Positions 37,157 to 47,315 are shown, counted from the first letter of the stretch. The stretch: DNA of 64,000 nucleotides from JABDBL01 sp963845445 (GCA_963845445.1 CAWJSE010000002.1:806001-870000), one strand, 5' to 3'. Numbers and translations: made by a program. Notes: generated from the sequence alone by a model not told the origin.

Positions 37157-37346
37157 TTCGCGTAGTCAAGAAAAGTGAGATTGCCTTAAACATCTCTGCA
37201 TTTTAAACCATTAGCCCACTTTAGCATCCGGGGTAAGGTGCTTTTACACACAAATGTTTCATTACTCAAAGAATAAATACCCTTTGCATTGTTAAATAGC
37301 TGAGCAGATCACTATAATTGACGATCTATCCTTATTTAACACTGAA

Positions 37347-40029
37347 ATGACTACATCGATAAATTCCGTCAACTCCGTACCCGCTCCTGGCGCAGGGGCT
37401 TATTCCGCCAAAGAAACAGAAGCTAAGTGGACAACACTTTGGTTCGGCTACAAACTCTTTGACTTGGCCGTAAAAGAAGGCCAGCCATTTTATTCTGCCG
37501 CTTTACCACCCCCCAATATTACTGGCAATTTGCACATGGGACATGCTTTAAATGGCACCTTACAAGATGTGCTTTTTCGCTATAAACGCATGCAGGGATT
37601 CAACGTTCTATGGCAACCAGGAACGGATCATGCCGGTATTTCCACCCAAATGGTGGTCGAACGTGAATTAAAAAAACAAGGTAAATCTCGCCATGATTTG
37701 GGTCGCAAAGCATTCATAGAACAAGTCTGGAAATGGCGCAATCAATACGGCAGCAACATTCTCAACCAATATAAACGCTTAGGCGTAACTTTTGCCTGGG
37801 ACCGCATCGCCTTTACTATGGATGAATCCTATGTAAAAGCAATCAATACAGTTTTTGTGCAACTTTTTAAAGAGGGTTTGATTTACCGAGGTAATCGAGT
37901 AGTTAATTGGTGCCCTGCGTTGTTTAACAAGCTTGTCAGACTTGGAGGTTCAGCACGAAGAGCAATCAGGACAATTGTATGAAATCAATTATCCTTTAGT
38001 GGATGGCAAGCGCAAAACTAAATGTTGCCACTACCAGACCAGAAACAATGTTCGCCGATGTAGCCATAGCAGTCAATCCAGAAGATCCTCGCTATCAAAA
38101 TTATATTGGCAAAAAGGTAATTCTGCCGCTCACATCTAGACAAATACCTGTGATCGCCGACCGATACGTCGATAAAGATTTCGGTACCGGTATACTTAAA
38201 ATTACGCCTGCTCACGATATCAATGATTTCGAAGTTGGGCAAAGACACAAATTAGATATGCCTATTGTTATAGACGAAGAAGGTAAATTAGTTGTTAGCC
38301 CACTTGTACCTCATGCCTATCAGGGGATGGACCGCTTTGCTGCGCGAAAAATGGTAGCAAAGGATCTAGCAGAACAAGGGTTTTTAGTTGCAAGCACAAA
38401 GCACGATAACGCTGTTGGCTTATGTGATCGTTGCTCAACAGTAATCGAGCCCAGACTTTCTGATCAATGGTATATGAGCATGGCTGAATTAGTTAAGCCA
38501 GCTATAAAAGTAGTAGAAGACAAAGAAATTGTTTTTGTTCCAGAACGTTATAGTGCCACATATCTTGACTGGATGCGCAATATCAGAGACTGGTGCATCA
38601 GTAGACAATTATGGTGGGGACAACGTATTCCCATATGGACCTGCACTAAATGTGGTGCTATCGATGCATTTGAAGAAGCGCCCACTAAGTGTACGAAATG
38701 TGAGAATTCCAGTCTCGAACAAGATCCAGATGTCCTCGATACCTGGTTTAGCTCGGGATTATTCCCCTTTGTTACTTTAGGCTGGCCAAACCCAACCAAT
38801 GAAATGGCTAACTTTTACCCAACTGACATTTTGGTCACTGCTAGAGAAATTATCAATCTCTGGGTATCACGAATGGCTTTCTTTAGCCTCAAAATAGTAG
38901 GCAAAATTCCTTTTAAACACGTATTGATTCACCCGGTAATACAAACCGCTGATGGCAAACGTATGTCCAAATCGAAGAATAATGCCGTTGATCCAATTGA
39001 TATGATTGATAAATACGGTGCCGACGCCAATCGCTTCTGGTTTACCTCAGTAGGGCTTAAAGGCGATCAGGATGTACGCTTCCGCGAAGACAAGTTAGAT
39101 GAATATAAAAGGTTTGTCAACAAATTATGGAATGCCGGAAAATTTGTCATTAGCAAACTAAGTTCGGCCAGTGATTTAAAACAATTGAATCAGCAAAATT
39201 TATCTCTGGCAGATTCGTTGGATCTTGAGTAAATACAACAGACTTTTAATTGCTCTAGCCTCAGCGTATAAACTCTACGATTATCAAATAATCGCCCATG
39301 AACTTTATCAATTCACCTGGGATTATTTCTGCGATTGGTATTTAGAAATATGCAAAATTGAGCAACAGAACAAAAGTGAAACAGAAAAGGTTTTGTATTT
39401 GATTTTCGAAAGTTTGCTTAAGATCATTGCATCCGGTCATGCCCTTTATCACAGAAGAACTCTGGCATCAGCTCAATGCAGTGACAGATAATCAAGCAAC
39501 TCAATCAATATTGTTGCTAAATTTTCCTATCAGCAATGAAAAATATATCGACAACCAAGCCGAAGAAGAAATGGATTATATTATCCGATTAATTCGTTCT
39601 ATTCGTAACATCCGCCAAACATATAATGTGCCACATTCCGCCCAAATCGATATTATTTTCCAAACGGAAAGTAGAAGAATTAATCTGACTGAAAAGTATA
39701 AAACTTACATTGAAAAATTAACGTCCACGACACTGATCTCACAATCAGCCGAAAATGAATTGCCCACCCGAAGCGCAACCGCCACAGTTGATAAAACCAA
39801 TATTTATGTACCTTTAGCCAAAGTAATAGATATCGAAAAAACAAAAGATAAACTATTAATGCGGAAACAATCAGTAGAAAAGGACTTGCAAAAAACCAAA
39901 CAAATTTTAGAGAGCGCTGAGTTTAAGATTAAAGCACCAGCTGAAAAAGTAGAAGCAGTTCGCAAACAGTTAGAATCTACACAAATCCAAATAGACCACT
40001 TGGAAGCCCAATTAAAAGTATTAAACTAG
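37347..40029 (+). CDS. valS: Valyl-tRNA synthetase with four single-base insertions
   Basis: ValRS charges tRNA-Val. All parts are present over 894 codons: the HIGH motif in PPPNITGNLHMGHALNGT, editing domain (VATTRPETMFADVAI), zinc-ribbon CTKCGAIDAF...CTKCE, KMSKS in DGKRMSKSKNNAVDP, anticodon domain, and C-terminal coiled coil (LQKTKQILESAEFKIKAPAE). The frame shifts +1 four times: near 37928 (extra T, restoring A-L-L-T-S-L-S-D), 38021 (extra A, G-K-R-K-L-N-V), 39217 (extra T, D-S-W-I-L-S-K-Y) and 39431 (extra T, K-I-M-H-P-V-M-P). No other valS is visible. For an essential gene this suggests local sequence errors, or a decayed second copy. Confidence 0.92.
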
Positions 40030-40188
40030 AATATAAGACAGCCAAATACCCAGTTTAACAAAATCTGAATACCATCAATCTGGCAATAGAAACCCCTAAT
40101 TACTGGGTATGTACTACCAGGTAGGACTGCGTATAATAAAAATAGAGACAGTTGGCTTATGCTTTGCCTTCTTTAAGGAGCACTAAAA

Positions 40189-40887
40189 ATGAAAGCTCGT
40201 TTGTATACAACATTATTCTTTTGGTTTGGCGTTTTGTGTTTTTCATTGTTAACTTGCCACATTACCCTTCCAACTCTAGGACAAGCGGCTGTGGATCAAT
40301 CAACGGTAAGTGCCGACCGCATGCTCGATAGTGCAGCCGGCCAACAAGTGCAACAATTAGAAAATCAGCGCAATCAATACCAATTAGAGATAAATCAAAC
40401 AGAGAAAGCCGATGATAATTATCGCGCTTATGCTGAGGAAAGGGTAAAAGCGTTGTTAAAGCTAAAGAATGCCGGAGGTTCCCCATCACGCAGCCTATCG
40501 AAAGAAAGACAAGGTGAGTTATATGCTCTTCAACATTGGCTCGATCAAGATACCCAAGCAAAATTGCAAGAACAAGCGCATATGCAACAACTTGATCAGG
40601 CAATCGCAAATCTTCAACAATCTCAAACCCAAGCAATAAGAGATATGCGCTCAGATATACATAATATGCGTGTAGATGCAGACGCTCAAGCAGCCAATCA
40701 GAAATTCCAACAACAAATGGCCACTAATTATTTCAATGAACTACAAAGCGAAATGGGAGCAGCTTCTTGGGGCAGGCCACCTACAGATGGCACATTAAAT
40801 ACCGAAAGCGGATCACTGAACCGTATGTTTAGAGGCGGCGGTGGTGGTGGCGCCGGCGGTTACGCTATTGGGGGCTATAACTACTAA
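40189..40887 (+). CDS. Secreted coiled-coil protein with Gly/Tyr-rich tail
   Basis: A 232-residue product. The N-terminal signal region (FFWFGVLCFSLLTCHITL) is followed by a Gln-rich coiled coil (about 45-185; NYRAYAEERVKALLKLKNAG) and a C-terminal tail RGGGGGGAGGYAIGGYNY. Strong AAGGAG before the ATG; a TATAAT lies at 40132-40137. It is a paralogue of 41937-42746, which has the same RAYAE(E/K)R(V/L)KAL segment and HxLxxWLxxD motif. Unknown family, probably a surface or matrix component. First of a five-gene cluster of exported proteins. Confidence 0.78.
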   Translation: MKARLYTTLFFWFGVLCFSLLTCHITLPTLGQAAVDQSTVSADRMLDSAAGQQVQQLENQRNQYQLEINQTEKADDNYRAYAEERVKALLKLKNAGGSPSRSLSKERQGELYALQHWLDQDTQAKLQEQAHMQQLDQAIANLQQSQTQAIRDMRSDIHNMRVDADAQAANQKFQQQMATNYFNELQSEMGAASWGRPPTDGTLNTESGSLNRMFRGGGGGGAGGYAIGGYNY

Positions 40888-40986
40888 ACAATCAATCAGC
40901 CCAACACGGGGGAGCAAACTTCACAGAACCTGCACACTTATGACGTAATTTGCTACCATAATAAAAAAGTTATTACGCAACTTACA

Positions 40987-41847
40987 ATGAAAAGCATTGC
41001 TCTAATTTTATCTATCTTAGTTGGTTTATTGTTTGAAAACCAAGCTTCTGCCCTGACACTGAAAGACGAAGTATTAGCCTATAACAAAGGTGATTATAAT
41101 CAATCAATCGCCATCGGCCATCAGCTAGCAAAAGAAAATCCTAGTGACCCACAATGTCATTACTATCTCGCCAATTCTTATTCTCGCTCGGGTGAAATAC
41201 AAGAGGCTATGAGAGAATACTCAGCTTGCCTGAACTTGACAGACGATCCTCTGTTAAGAAGTTATTGCGATCAAGCCTTGATGTTTTTATCCAAAATTGG
41301 CTATGCTAAGCGGCCCGCCGCTTCAAACCCACGCTTTCTCCCTCGCGACCAAGCAGAAGTTAGCTATATGCAACAACCAGATAATCCTCTATCCGCTGGC
41401 AAGGCAAAAATAGCCGAAATAAAAGATGCAGCTCGAAAAGCCATAGACTCATTACCCATATCTGAATATAATCAGCAAGGGGTAAAAAAGGATGGACACC
41501 CAATAATAAGAAAAAATCCTGAATATCGATCAGCCGTTAAACAAATTACACAGCAAGAACAAACCGATACTGCAACCATGCGCTTGCTGATGCAAAACGG
41601 CAAAGAATCTGTAAATAGTATTTCTCCTAACAATTCGCGCCAGACTCTTCAGTACCATGTTTTACCAGGCTATGCCGCGTCTGCAACCGCCCAATATAAT
41701 GCTATACCAGGCTATATGAAACCGACGCCCTACCAGAAAACTAGTTCTGTCGACTCACTCTTTAACGCTTCGCCGTTACCACCGCCACCCTTTCCCACCA
41801 GCGCCAAGCAAGGTGCTGAGGAAGCGCTGCATAAAAAAATTAATTAA
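40987..41847 (+). CDS. Secreted TPR protein
   Basis: A 286-residue product with a signal peptide (SIALILSILVGLLFENQASA-LT) and a TPR region at about 25-100 (VLAYNKGDYNQSIAIGHQLA, CHYYLANSYSRSGEIQEAMR). A long Gln/Pro/Ser-rich low-complexity C-terminus with repeats like YHVLPGYAASA and YNAIPGYMKPT follows. No family recognised beyond TPR. It lies between the two paralogous coiled-coil genes, so it may assemble with them. Confidence 0.78.
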   Translation: MKSIALILSILVGLLFENQASALTLKDEVLAYNKGDYNQSIAIGHQLAKENPSDPQCHYYLANSYSRSGEIQEAMREYSACLNLTDDPLLRSYCDQALMFLSKIGYAKRPAASNPRFLPRDQAEVSYMQQPDNPLSAGKAKIAEIKDAARKAIDSLPISEYNQQGVKKDGHPIIRKNPEYRSAVKQITQQEQTDTATMRLLMQNGKESVNSISPNNSRQTLQYHVLPGYAASATAQYNAIPGYMKPTPYQKTSSVDSLFNASPLPPPPFPTSAKQGAEEALHKKIN

Positions 41848-41893
41848 CTTAGGTTAATTCGGTCTAGCCCTCAAACTTCACAAATCATGCACG

Positions 41894-41911
41894 ATTACTA
41901 TTTATAGTAAT
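41894..41911. promoter_or_regulatory. Palindrome upstream of 41937 gene
   Basis: ATTACTAT-TT-ATAGTAAT, perfect 8-bp inverted repeat with a 2-bp spacer, 25 bp before the start. Could be an operator; AT-richness makes chance possible. Confidence 0.35.
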
Positions 41912-41936
41912 TATCAATGCTAGAGGATTAGCAATC

Positions 41937-42746
41937 ATGAATACCCATAGAAAACTGTACGCGCCAAGCTTAGCTTCGCGAAATGGCCTTCAATCTCGAG
42001 CCCTTTATTACTATCTGGCCGTTATTTCAACACTTTGCTTATTTGCTGTCAATACTGATAAAGCCTCCGCTCAAGGTTACGGCCAATCCGGCATCCTCGG
42101 TTATGGCGGCATGGGAGCAGGCGGCGGAGGATCAAATGGCGGCAATATGTCTTCAACTGGAAGCGGCAGTTATTATGGTAGCCAAATGGTCAATTCAGAC
42201 CACTCCATGTTAAACGGTAACCATGAAATGCTTAGGAATGATATGGATTTCGAGAATTATCTCCTATTAAAGCGAACTGCTTTCGCTCAACAGATGCAAC
42301 AAAACGAAGTTACAGAGGACAAGCTTAGAGCCTACGCCGAAAAACGCCTGAAAGCTCTCGCCGCAAAAGGAGCAACTCTGACAGCTGGCGAACAAGCTGA
42401 ATCTCATGATTTGATGGATTGGCTTAAAAAAGATGCAGACCAAAGAGCGAATAACTTGGCTTGGCTAAAACGTCAAGACACAGAAATTGCAATGGTTGAG
42501 CAAGACCAAGACATGTCCTTTAAAAACCAAAGAAATGCTCTACACAATATGTTTGAAGATAACCAAAAGATTGAATCACAATGGAAATGGAATCAACAAA
42601 TGCAATTGGCTAATCTCCATCAACAACAAGAGAATAATGGTTCCTTATATGGTGCCCACCAACCCTATGCTAACTCTGGACTTAATGGAACCGCTGGCTT
42701 CAATGGCCTCGGTTACGGTGGTTATGGTGGCCGTTGGGGTTGGTAA
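41937..42746 (+). CDS. Secreted coiled-coil protein with Gly/Tyr-rich ends
   Basis: A 269-residue product. An atypically long N-terminus ends in a hydrophobic export segment (ALYYYLAVISTLCLFAVNTD), followed by a Gly/Ser/Tyr-rich stretch (about 45-85), a helical region (about 95-225; KLRAYAEKRLKALAAKG, HDLMDWLKKDADQRANN) and a tail ending GYGGYGGRWGW. Paralogue of 40189-40887. AGAGG precedes the ATG. Function unknown; composition fits a surface or aggregate-forming protein. Confidence 0.77.
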   Translation: MNTHRKLYAPSLASRNGLQSRALYYYLAVISTLCLFAVNTDKASAQGYGQSGILGYGGMGAGGGGSNGGNMSSTGSGSYYGSQMVNSDHSMLNGNHEMLRNDMDFENYLLLKRTAFAQQMQQNEVTEDKLRAYAEKRLKALAAKGATLTAGEQAESHDLMDWLKKDADQRANNLAWLKRQDTEIAMVEQDQDMSFKNQRNALHNMFEDNQKIESQWKWNQQMQLANLHQQQENNGSLYGAHQPYANSGLNGTAGFNGLGYGGYGGRWGW

Positions 42747-42763
42747 ATGAGGAACTCACTACT

Positions 42764-43399
42764 ATGAAAAACTCTGCTTACCTTTTAACCTTAATAACCG
42801 CGGTTACATTAGCATGTCTGAGTATTGTTTGCCCTAAAGCTTTTGCTCTTGACGTAAACTTAAACGGCAGTGCCAACTTAAATTTCAACCCAGTTAACAA
42901 TAACAAATACAGCGCTCCCATGGCCAACTTTGCTCCAGGCAATGTTCCACTCAATCAAGTAGACTTGGCACCGGTAGCCTATCCGCCACCTACTGCCGAA
43001 GTAAAGCAATTAGTAGGCGGTAGCGAAATTGTGGTACCAGTCGACTTAGATGTATCAAACCAGAAAGCAGCCAAGGAACTTCGTAAACAGCAAGGTCTCT
43101 CGGTAGGCAAAGCCCCTGAGCCGGTGGCTGACGATCAAGAAGTGAAAGACAGTGATATTCAGGACTTCTTGGCAAATTATTACAGGTACTTGCAAACAGA
43201 AGGCTTGTCTTCATCTAGCCCACCCTTTGTTCTAAAAGGCAATGCACCAGTTAATAATACTAATCAATCAGTAAAACAAAAAACCAGTTCGCTACAGACA
43301 TCGAGTAACACCCCACTAGCTCTCCAGGCTCAAGAAGAAAAACTACTAATAAGTAACAGCCCTACAGCTACTAAGACGCAAAATTCAGATTCGCCTTAG
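42764..43399 (+). CDS. Secreted hypothetical protein
   Basis: About 211 residues. The start at ATG 42764 gives a clean signal peptide (MKNSAYLLTLITAVTLACLS, cleavage near AFA-LD). The mature part begins with Asn-rich strands (DVNLNGSANLNFNPVNNNKY), has a central conserved-looking block (VGGSEIVVPVDLDVSNQKA, DIQDFLANYYRYLQTEG) and a Ser/Gln/Thr-rich tail. GAGG lies 13 nt upstream of the ATG, which is far. No family recognised. It is 12 bp from the VWA gene, so co-transcribed. Confidence 0.73.
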   Translation: MKNSAYLLTLITAVTLACLSIVCPKAFALDVNLNGSANLNFNPVNNNKYSAPMANFAPGNVPLNQVDLAPVAYPPPTAEVKQLVGGSEIVVPVDLDVSNQKAAKELRKQQGLSVGKAPEPVADDQEVKDSDIQDFLANYYRYLQTEGLSSSSPPFVLKGNAPVNNTNQSVKQKTSSLQTSSNTPLALQAQEEKLLISNSPTATKTQNSDSP

Positions 43400-43411
43400 A
43401 GAGGCAGAGTT

Positions 43412-44533
43412 ATGAAATGGCAACGCACAGTAAACATAATATCTACCCTGTTTCTCTGTTCAAGTTTATCCGCATTTGCAGATAGCAATGCCCTCATTGG
43501 TAAGATAGAGCACAACCAGCTCGATCCTTCAGTCCTTGATGACAAAGCAACCAACCTTAATTACCCGAAACAGGCTAATTATTCAGTAGCGATTAGCAAG
43601 CTATTGGCTGGCTATGATTTGAGCAGTATGTTTAAAAGCGCAATTCAAAACGAAGTGCTTAAAGGTTCTGCGCAAAATACTACTCTCAAAAGTTCTGTGC
43701 AACCAGAATCTACGCAAACAGCCACTAAAGCAATTGATAGTAGAATAGGCAAGGCCCGGACTATTCAGGATGTGCTAGCCAACCATGATTTGTGCATTAT
43801 CTTTGATCGATCTGGCAGCATGGCCTCAAAAGATTGCCCTGGTGGACTATCACGATGGGAATGGTGCAGTAAACAAGCCTCTTCTCTTGCACAAGCAGCT
43901 GCTCAAGCTTCGAGCACCATTACACTAATGTTTTTCAACAATGACTTGCAAATATTTGACAATATTAACCCAAAAAATCTTCCCACTATCTTCACCAGTT
44001 ATTCTCCAGGTGGTGGCACAGTTTTATCAGCCCCTCTTACAGCACAATTAGATCGTTATTTTTCTCATAGGGACAAGCCTCTAATAATTGTGGTAATCAC
44101 TGATGGCATTCCTCAAGATACCACTGTCCTAGCACCAATGATTAAGGATGCTAGCAACAGCTTGCACTATATTGGCGAAGTTACTATCTCATTTCTACTG
44201 ATAGGTAGTCCTATGGATGCCGAACAGTTTAGGGGCTTATTAGGTGAACTAGATGGTGGTAGCATCAAAAATGGTGGCATGGTTGATGTAATCGCTTTTA
44301 AAACTTTAGTTAATAAAGGTATTAAACAAACACTTTTCGATGAATTAAAAACAATCACAATAACTACCAATAAATCCAAACTCAGTAATGCAGATCAATT
44401 TGCCACCGGCAAAAGTATACTAGTTAAACAACCTTTTAATTTATCCTCTACCTATTCAACAACCGATGCTTTGACTAATCCTTTTCCCAAAGGTTCACTG
44501 GCTGCTGCTACCGCCAGCGCAAAATTAAAATAA
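43412..44533 (+). CDS. Secreted von Willebrand factor A domain protein
   Basis: A 373-residue product with a signal peptide (IISTLFLCSSLSAFA-DS) and a VWA domain (about 130-300). The MIDAS motif DRSGSMAS in DLCIIFDRSGSM is intact, as are the downstream Thr (GGGTVLSAPL) and Asp (VVITDGIPQD). VWA domains bind protein ligands through a divalent metal. The C-terminus is Ser/Thr-rich. Its co-location with four exported low-complexity proteins suggests an extracellular adhesion or matrix system (inference). Convergent with the ATP-grasp gene. Confidence 0.87.
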   Translation: MKWQRTVNIISTLFLCSSLSAFADSNALIGKIEHNQLDPSVLDDKATNLNYPKQANYSVAISKLLAGYDLSSMFKSAIQNEVLKGSAQNTTLKSSVQPESTQTATKAIDSRIGKARTIQDVLANHDLCIIFDRSGSMASKDCPGGLSRWEWCSKQASSLAQAAAQASSTITLMFFNNDLQIFDNINPKNLPTIFTSYSPGGGTVLSAPLTAQLDRYFSHRDKPLIIVVITDGIPQDTTVLAPMIKDASNSLHYIGEVTISFLLIGSPMDAEQFRGLLGELDGGSIKNGGMVDVIAFKTLVNKGIKQTLFDELKTITITTNKSKLSNADQFATGKSILVKQPFNLSSTYSTTDALTNPFPKGSLAAATASAKLK

Positions 44534-44562
44534 CTCGCACATCTAATTTTTTGTCTTATTCT

Positions 44563-45807
44563 CTATGCAACAGCCTCAACATAGTGCGGTAAAAATATTG
44601 CCCCGTTACTAGTTATAGGATTCAAATCAGCTCTAAGACCAATTGCCGCCGGCTGCCCATTAATAATCCAACAGCCCATGACAGTATAATATTGCTCATA
44701 ACATGGCAAAGGAAAATATTCCTGTACAATAAATCCCTCCTTACCATATGAGCTATTATTGTGTATCAGCATTTCAGGCTGCCCCGGTGTAACTATAGAC
44801 ACACTGCCACCTTCCCTGCCAAAAATGGGCTTGCGTACATACGGCTGCTTCTTGAGTTTCTTCGCTTGAGCTGATTGATCATCAAAGTATGTCTCCAATA
44901 AGTTTGGATGATTCGGATACAATTGCCACATTATAGGCAATATACCTTTATTAGATAGAATGAGCTTCCATAAAGGTTCTAAAATTATAGTACTGCTCGA
45001 TTCGACTATTTTGGGGAAAGCTCTACATCCATACTTGTTTTCAAAAACTAACTCTTCTTCAACAATAAATTCCCATGGATACAATTTGAAAAGCTTCTCT
45101 ATATGCTTTCCCGCAAAATCAATCAAATGAGCATTCTTTCCTAAACCAATATCTTTGAGATAAATAAAATCAGTTGTTAAACCTGCCTGCATTGCGCATG
45201 ATTGTATATAACGAACTGTGTCCTCGTCTTCAAATGATCCCTCCATTGTGGTGAGATGAAAGAGAGAGTCATTGCACACTATCCGCTTAAAAGCATCAAT
45301 AAGCTTGGCATGCAAGCTATTAAACTGACTACAATTTGCCGGCACTACAGCTAGACATTTAAGATCCTCAAGCCACAGTTTTTGTAATACCGAAGCCTCA
45401 TACAACGAAGTGGGAGTATCAAAGTTTAATTCCAACAATTTAATTTGCCCATTTTGATAAGCAAAATCAAAGCGTCCATATAAAGAAAGGTCGCCTCGCC
45501 GCCACGATTTACGAACTGCGGCTCTAAACACTGCCGGGATTTTTAAAAGATCAAAATACTTATCGGAATACCGACTATTCACAATATGATTGACTGTATC
45601 TAATGACAGTTTATAAAGTTCTCGTGATACCACCTCTATAACTTCTGTAATCTCTACCTCAGATAAAACCGCACAGAATGGATTTTCTAAAGCTTCTACC
45701 CAATACGGTGGATTATCAAGAATACGCACTAGATAACCAAATTCTTCCGCCTGCTTCTGCCAATTCTCTCTCTTCTTTATATGATCAAATCTCATAGAGC
45801 ATTTCAA
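44563..45807 (-). CDS. Glutathionylspermidine synthase-like ATP-grasp protein
   Basis: A 414-residue protein of the glutathionylspermidine synthase / YgiC-YjfC family. It has the N-terminal Arg/Tyr-rich segment (REN WQKQAEEFGYLV type), GRFDFAYQNGQIKLLELNFDTP, an ATP-grasp core (VRKPIFGREGGSVSIV) and the end motif GCWIINGQPAAIGLRAD. The family ligates amines to peptide carboxyls; for YgiC-type members the substrate is unknown. Starts with TTG overlapping the upstream stop (TTGA); an ATG at 45795 is the alternative. Coupled to the small exported protein gene before it, as ygiC is to ygiB. Confidence 0.87.
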   Translation of the reverse strand: MKCSMRFDHIKKRENWQKQAEEFGYLVRILDNPPYWVEALENPFCAVLSEVEITEVIEVVSRELYKLSLDTVNHIVNSRYSDKYFDLLKIPAVFRAAVRKSWRRGDLSLYGRFDFAYQNGQIKLLELNFDTPTSLYEASVLQKLWLEDLKCLAVVPANCSQFNSLHAKLIDAFKRIVCNDSLFHLTTMEGSFEDEDTVRYIQSCAMQAGLTTDFIYLKDIGLGKNAHLIDFAGKHIEKLFKLYPWEFIVEEELVFENKYGCRAFPKIVESSSTIILEPLWKLILSNKGILPIMWQLYPNHPNLLETYFDDQSAQAKKLKKQPYVRKPIFGREGGSVSIVTPGQPEMLIHNNSSYGKEGFIVQEYFPLPCYEQYYTVMGCWIINGQPAAIGLRADLNPITSNGAIFLPHYVEAVA

Positions 45808-46148
45808 CTATGGGCACTGCAGCAATGACTGTGACCAGCCCAACCAAAAGAATTGCGAATTATAGTATGGGATGCGGTACTGCTAGCATAATAACTATTA
45901 CCACTGCCTCCAAAGGGACAAAATAAAACACGAACAATTGAGTGCAAAACGCCCCGCTTCTTTTTTCTTAGAATAGCAAGCGAAGCTCCATTACCATCAT
46001 TCAAAGGCTGTGCAATGGGTGGCAAATCGACTTCAGTTGTTGGTCTATCTAAAACCGGAGTTATGTTTTGCTGAGCTTGCACAACCGGCATCGACAAACT
46101 TGCTAAAACAACAGAATTGAGCGTCAAGATTGAGAATGATTTATTCAT
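45804..46148 (-). CDS. Small secreted protein paired with the ATP-grasp gene
   Basis: A 114-residue product with a signal peptide (FSILTLNSVVLASLSMPVVQA-QQ) and a Ser/Gly/His-rich C-terminus (FGGSGNSYYASSTASHTI, ending SHCCSAHS). In other bacteria a small exported protein of the YgiB type precedes YgiC, and a Gly/Ser-rich end is usual there. So it may be the substrate or partner of the ATP-grasp enzyme. Direct homology to YgiB is not clear. Confidence 0.65.
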   Translation of the reverse strand: MNKSFSILTLNSVVLASLSMPVVQAQQNITPVLDRPTTEVDLPPIAQPLNDGNGASLAILRKKKRGVLHSIVRVLFCPFGGSGNSYYASSTASHTIIRNSFGWAGHSHCCSAHS

Positions 46149-46309
46149 AATTCTTGCCCTACCTATGTATTATGCTTAAGATTATGAATTGCAAATGTGT
46201 AAAATCTGTGAATGGCAGCGACTTTACGCCCTCATTTGCCTTATCTTTAGTTAATCGGTATACTAGCTCAATACCTAAGTAACAGCATTAGTCACGACTT
46301 TGTGTCTAC

Positions 46310-46383
46310 GCGCCCATAGCTCAGCTGGATAGAGCGCTTGGCTTCGAACCAAGAGGTCGTAGGTTCGAATCCTACTGGGCGTA
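46310..46383 (+). tRNA. tRNA-Arg (TCG); attachment site of the integrative element
   Basis: A 74-nt cloverleaf: acceptor GCGCCCA/TGGGCGT (one G-T pair), D-arm GCTC/GAGC, anticodon stem CTTGG/CCAAG with loop CTTCGAA (anticodon TCG), T-arm GTAGG-TTCGAAT-CCTAC. CCA is not encoded. Its 3' half from the anticodon loop is repeated at 53244-53283, marking integration. Confidence 0.96.
46342..46381 (+). repeat. attL (3' half of tRNA-Arg)
   Basis: Begins CTTCGAACCAAGAGGTCGT and runs to the end of the acceptor stem. Directly repeated at 53244-53283. Confidence 0.85.
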
Positions 46384-46455
46384 AATTTTAAAAGCTGGAC
46401 CTAGCAAAGCTTTCAAGCAAATCACTTCTCTTTCGATTTAAACGATGTCAGTTAG

Positions 46456-46475
46456 CTGGTGGCAAACTGGTGGCA
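46456..46475 (+). repeat. Pair of CTGGTGGCA repeats near attL
   Basis: Two copies with an 11-bp period (46456-46464 and 46467-46475). The same pair, same spacing and orientation, occurs at 53093-53112 near attR. Candidate integrase arm-type binding sites. Confidence 0.6.
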
Positions 46476-46583
46476 TTTTAGAAAGAAAAATTTGTTAATC
46501 TTCAGAAAATTAGAGTAAGGTTTGATAGATGATTGAACTCAACTCGAAAGTTCAAGTAGTTCAATTATGGTTAACATGGAGCA

Positions 46584-47288
46584 ATGAAAAGGACAAATAT
46601 CAACTTAGCTGAATTCCGAAGAGATAATGATGCTGCGTTAGTGACTGCTTTGATGATGGCAAGCAATGATATGGAGCGGTTAAGATCATTCATCAAATGG
46701 CTGGAGCAACAACCAAAAGCATCAATAGAAGCAGGACCAGGTTCCTATCGGCGTTCTATATTTGGGTATGTTTACGGCCTTTTCATAGGTCACACATGCG
46801 AAGCTTATGAGATTCTCAAAAGAATTCATAAGGGGAAGACGCGAGATATTCGAAAAGTTATTTCAGCCAATAAGAAATTAGACGATACTTTTAAGGAAGC
46901 ATGCAAGTATATCAAGGCTGATTCAACAGGAACATACCCTTTGCACAAATGGGAACAATTCAGACATAAGGCAGTTTTTCATTTTAATCCCAAGGAAACT
47001 GAAATAAAAAGAGCGCTCAAGCTCGCACAAGAAAAGTACGGCTATAGTCCGCTCTACTTTGGAGATGAGAAAGAAAGAACATTTTACGAGCTTGCATTTG
47101 AGGTCGTAGATGCTATTGGTTCTGAAGCTTTAGGATTCAAATATGGTGATGAAAGTGCCGCAAGAGGACTAGTTAAAGAATTTGCACCAATAGCAACAGC
47201 AATGCGTAAATTCTATCGACTTCTAATTGAGACATACGCAAAGCAATACGAGCTAAAAACTATAGTACCTGAAATATCAGCTAGCTAA
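46584..47288 (+). CDS. HEPN-like all-helical protein (element cargo)
   Basis: A 234-residue, helical, soluble protein with no recognised family name. A segment FRHKAVFHF contains an R-x5-H pair in a helical context, resembling the catalytic motif of HEPN ribonucleases. GGAG lies just before the ATG, and short inverted GAACT/AGTTC repeats lie about 30 bp upstream. First cargo gene of the tRNA-Arg element, so a defence or toxin role is possible but unproven. Confidence 0.7.
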   Translation: MKRTNINLAEFRRDNDAALVTALMMASNDMERLRSFIKWLEQQPKASIEAGPGSYRRSIFGYVYGLFIGHTCEAYEILKRIHKGKTRDIRKVISANKKLDDTFKEACKYIKADSTGTYPLHKWEQFRHKAVFHFNPKETEIKRALKLAQEKYGYSPLYFGDEKERTFYELAFEVVDAIGSEALGFKYGDESAARGLVKEFAPIATAMRKFYRLLIETYAKQYELKTIVPEISAS

Positions 47289-47315
47289 ACAAGCCTCTTG
47301 TGTATCATTAATTTG

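Noticed and set aside
37347..40029. Programmed +1 frameshifting in valS
   Set aside because: The four sites share no slippery codon or stop context, and four programmed shifts in one gene would be extraordinary. Sequencing error or decay is simpler.
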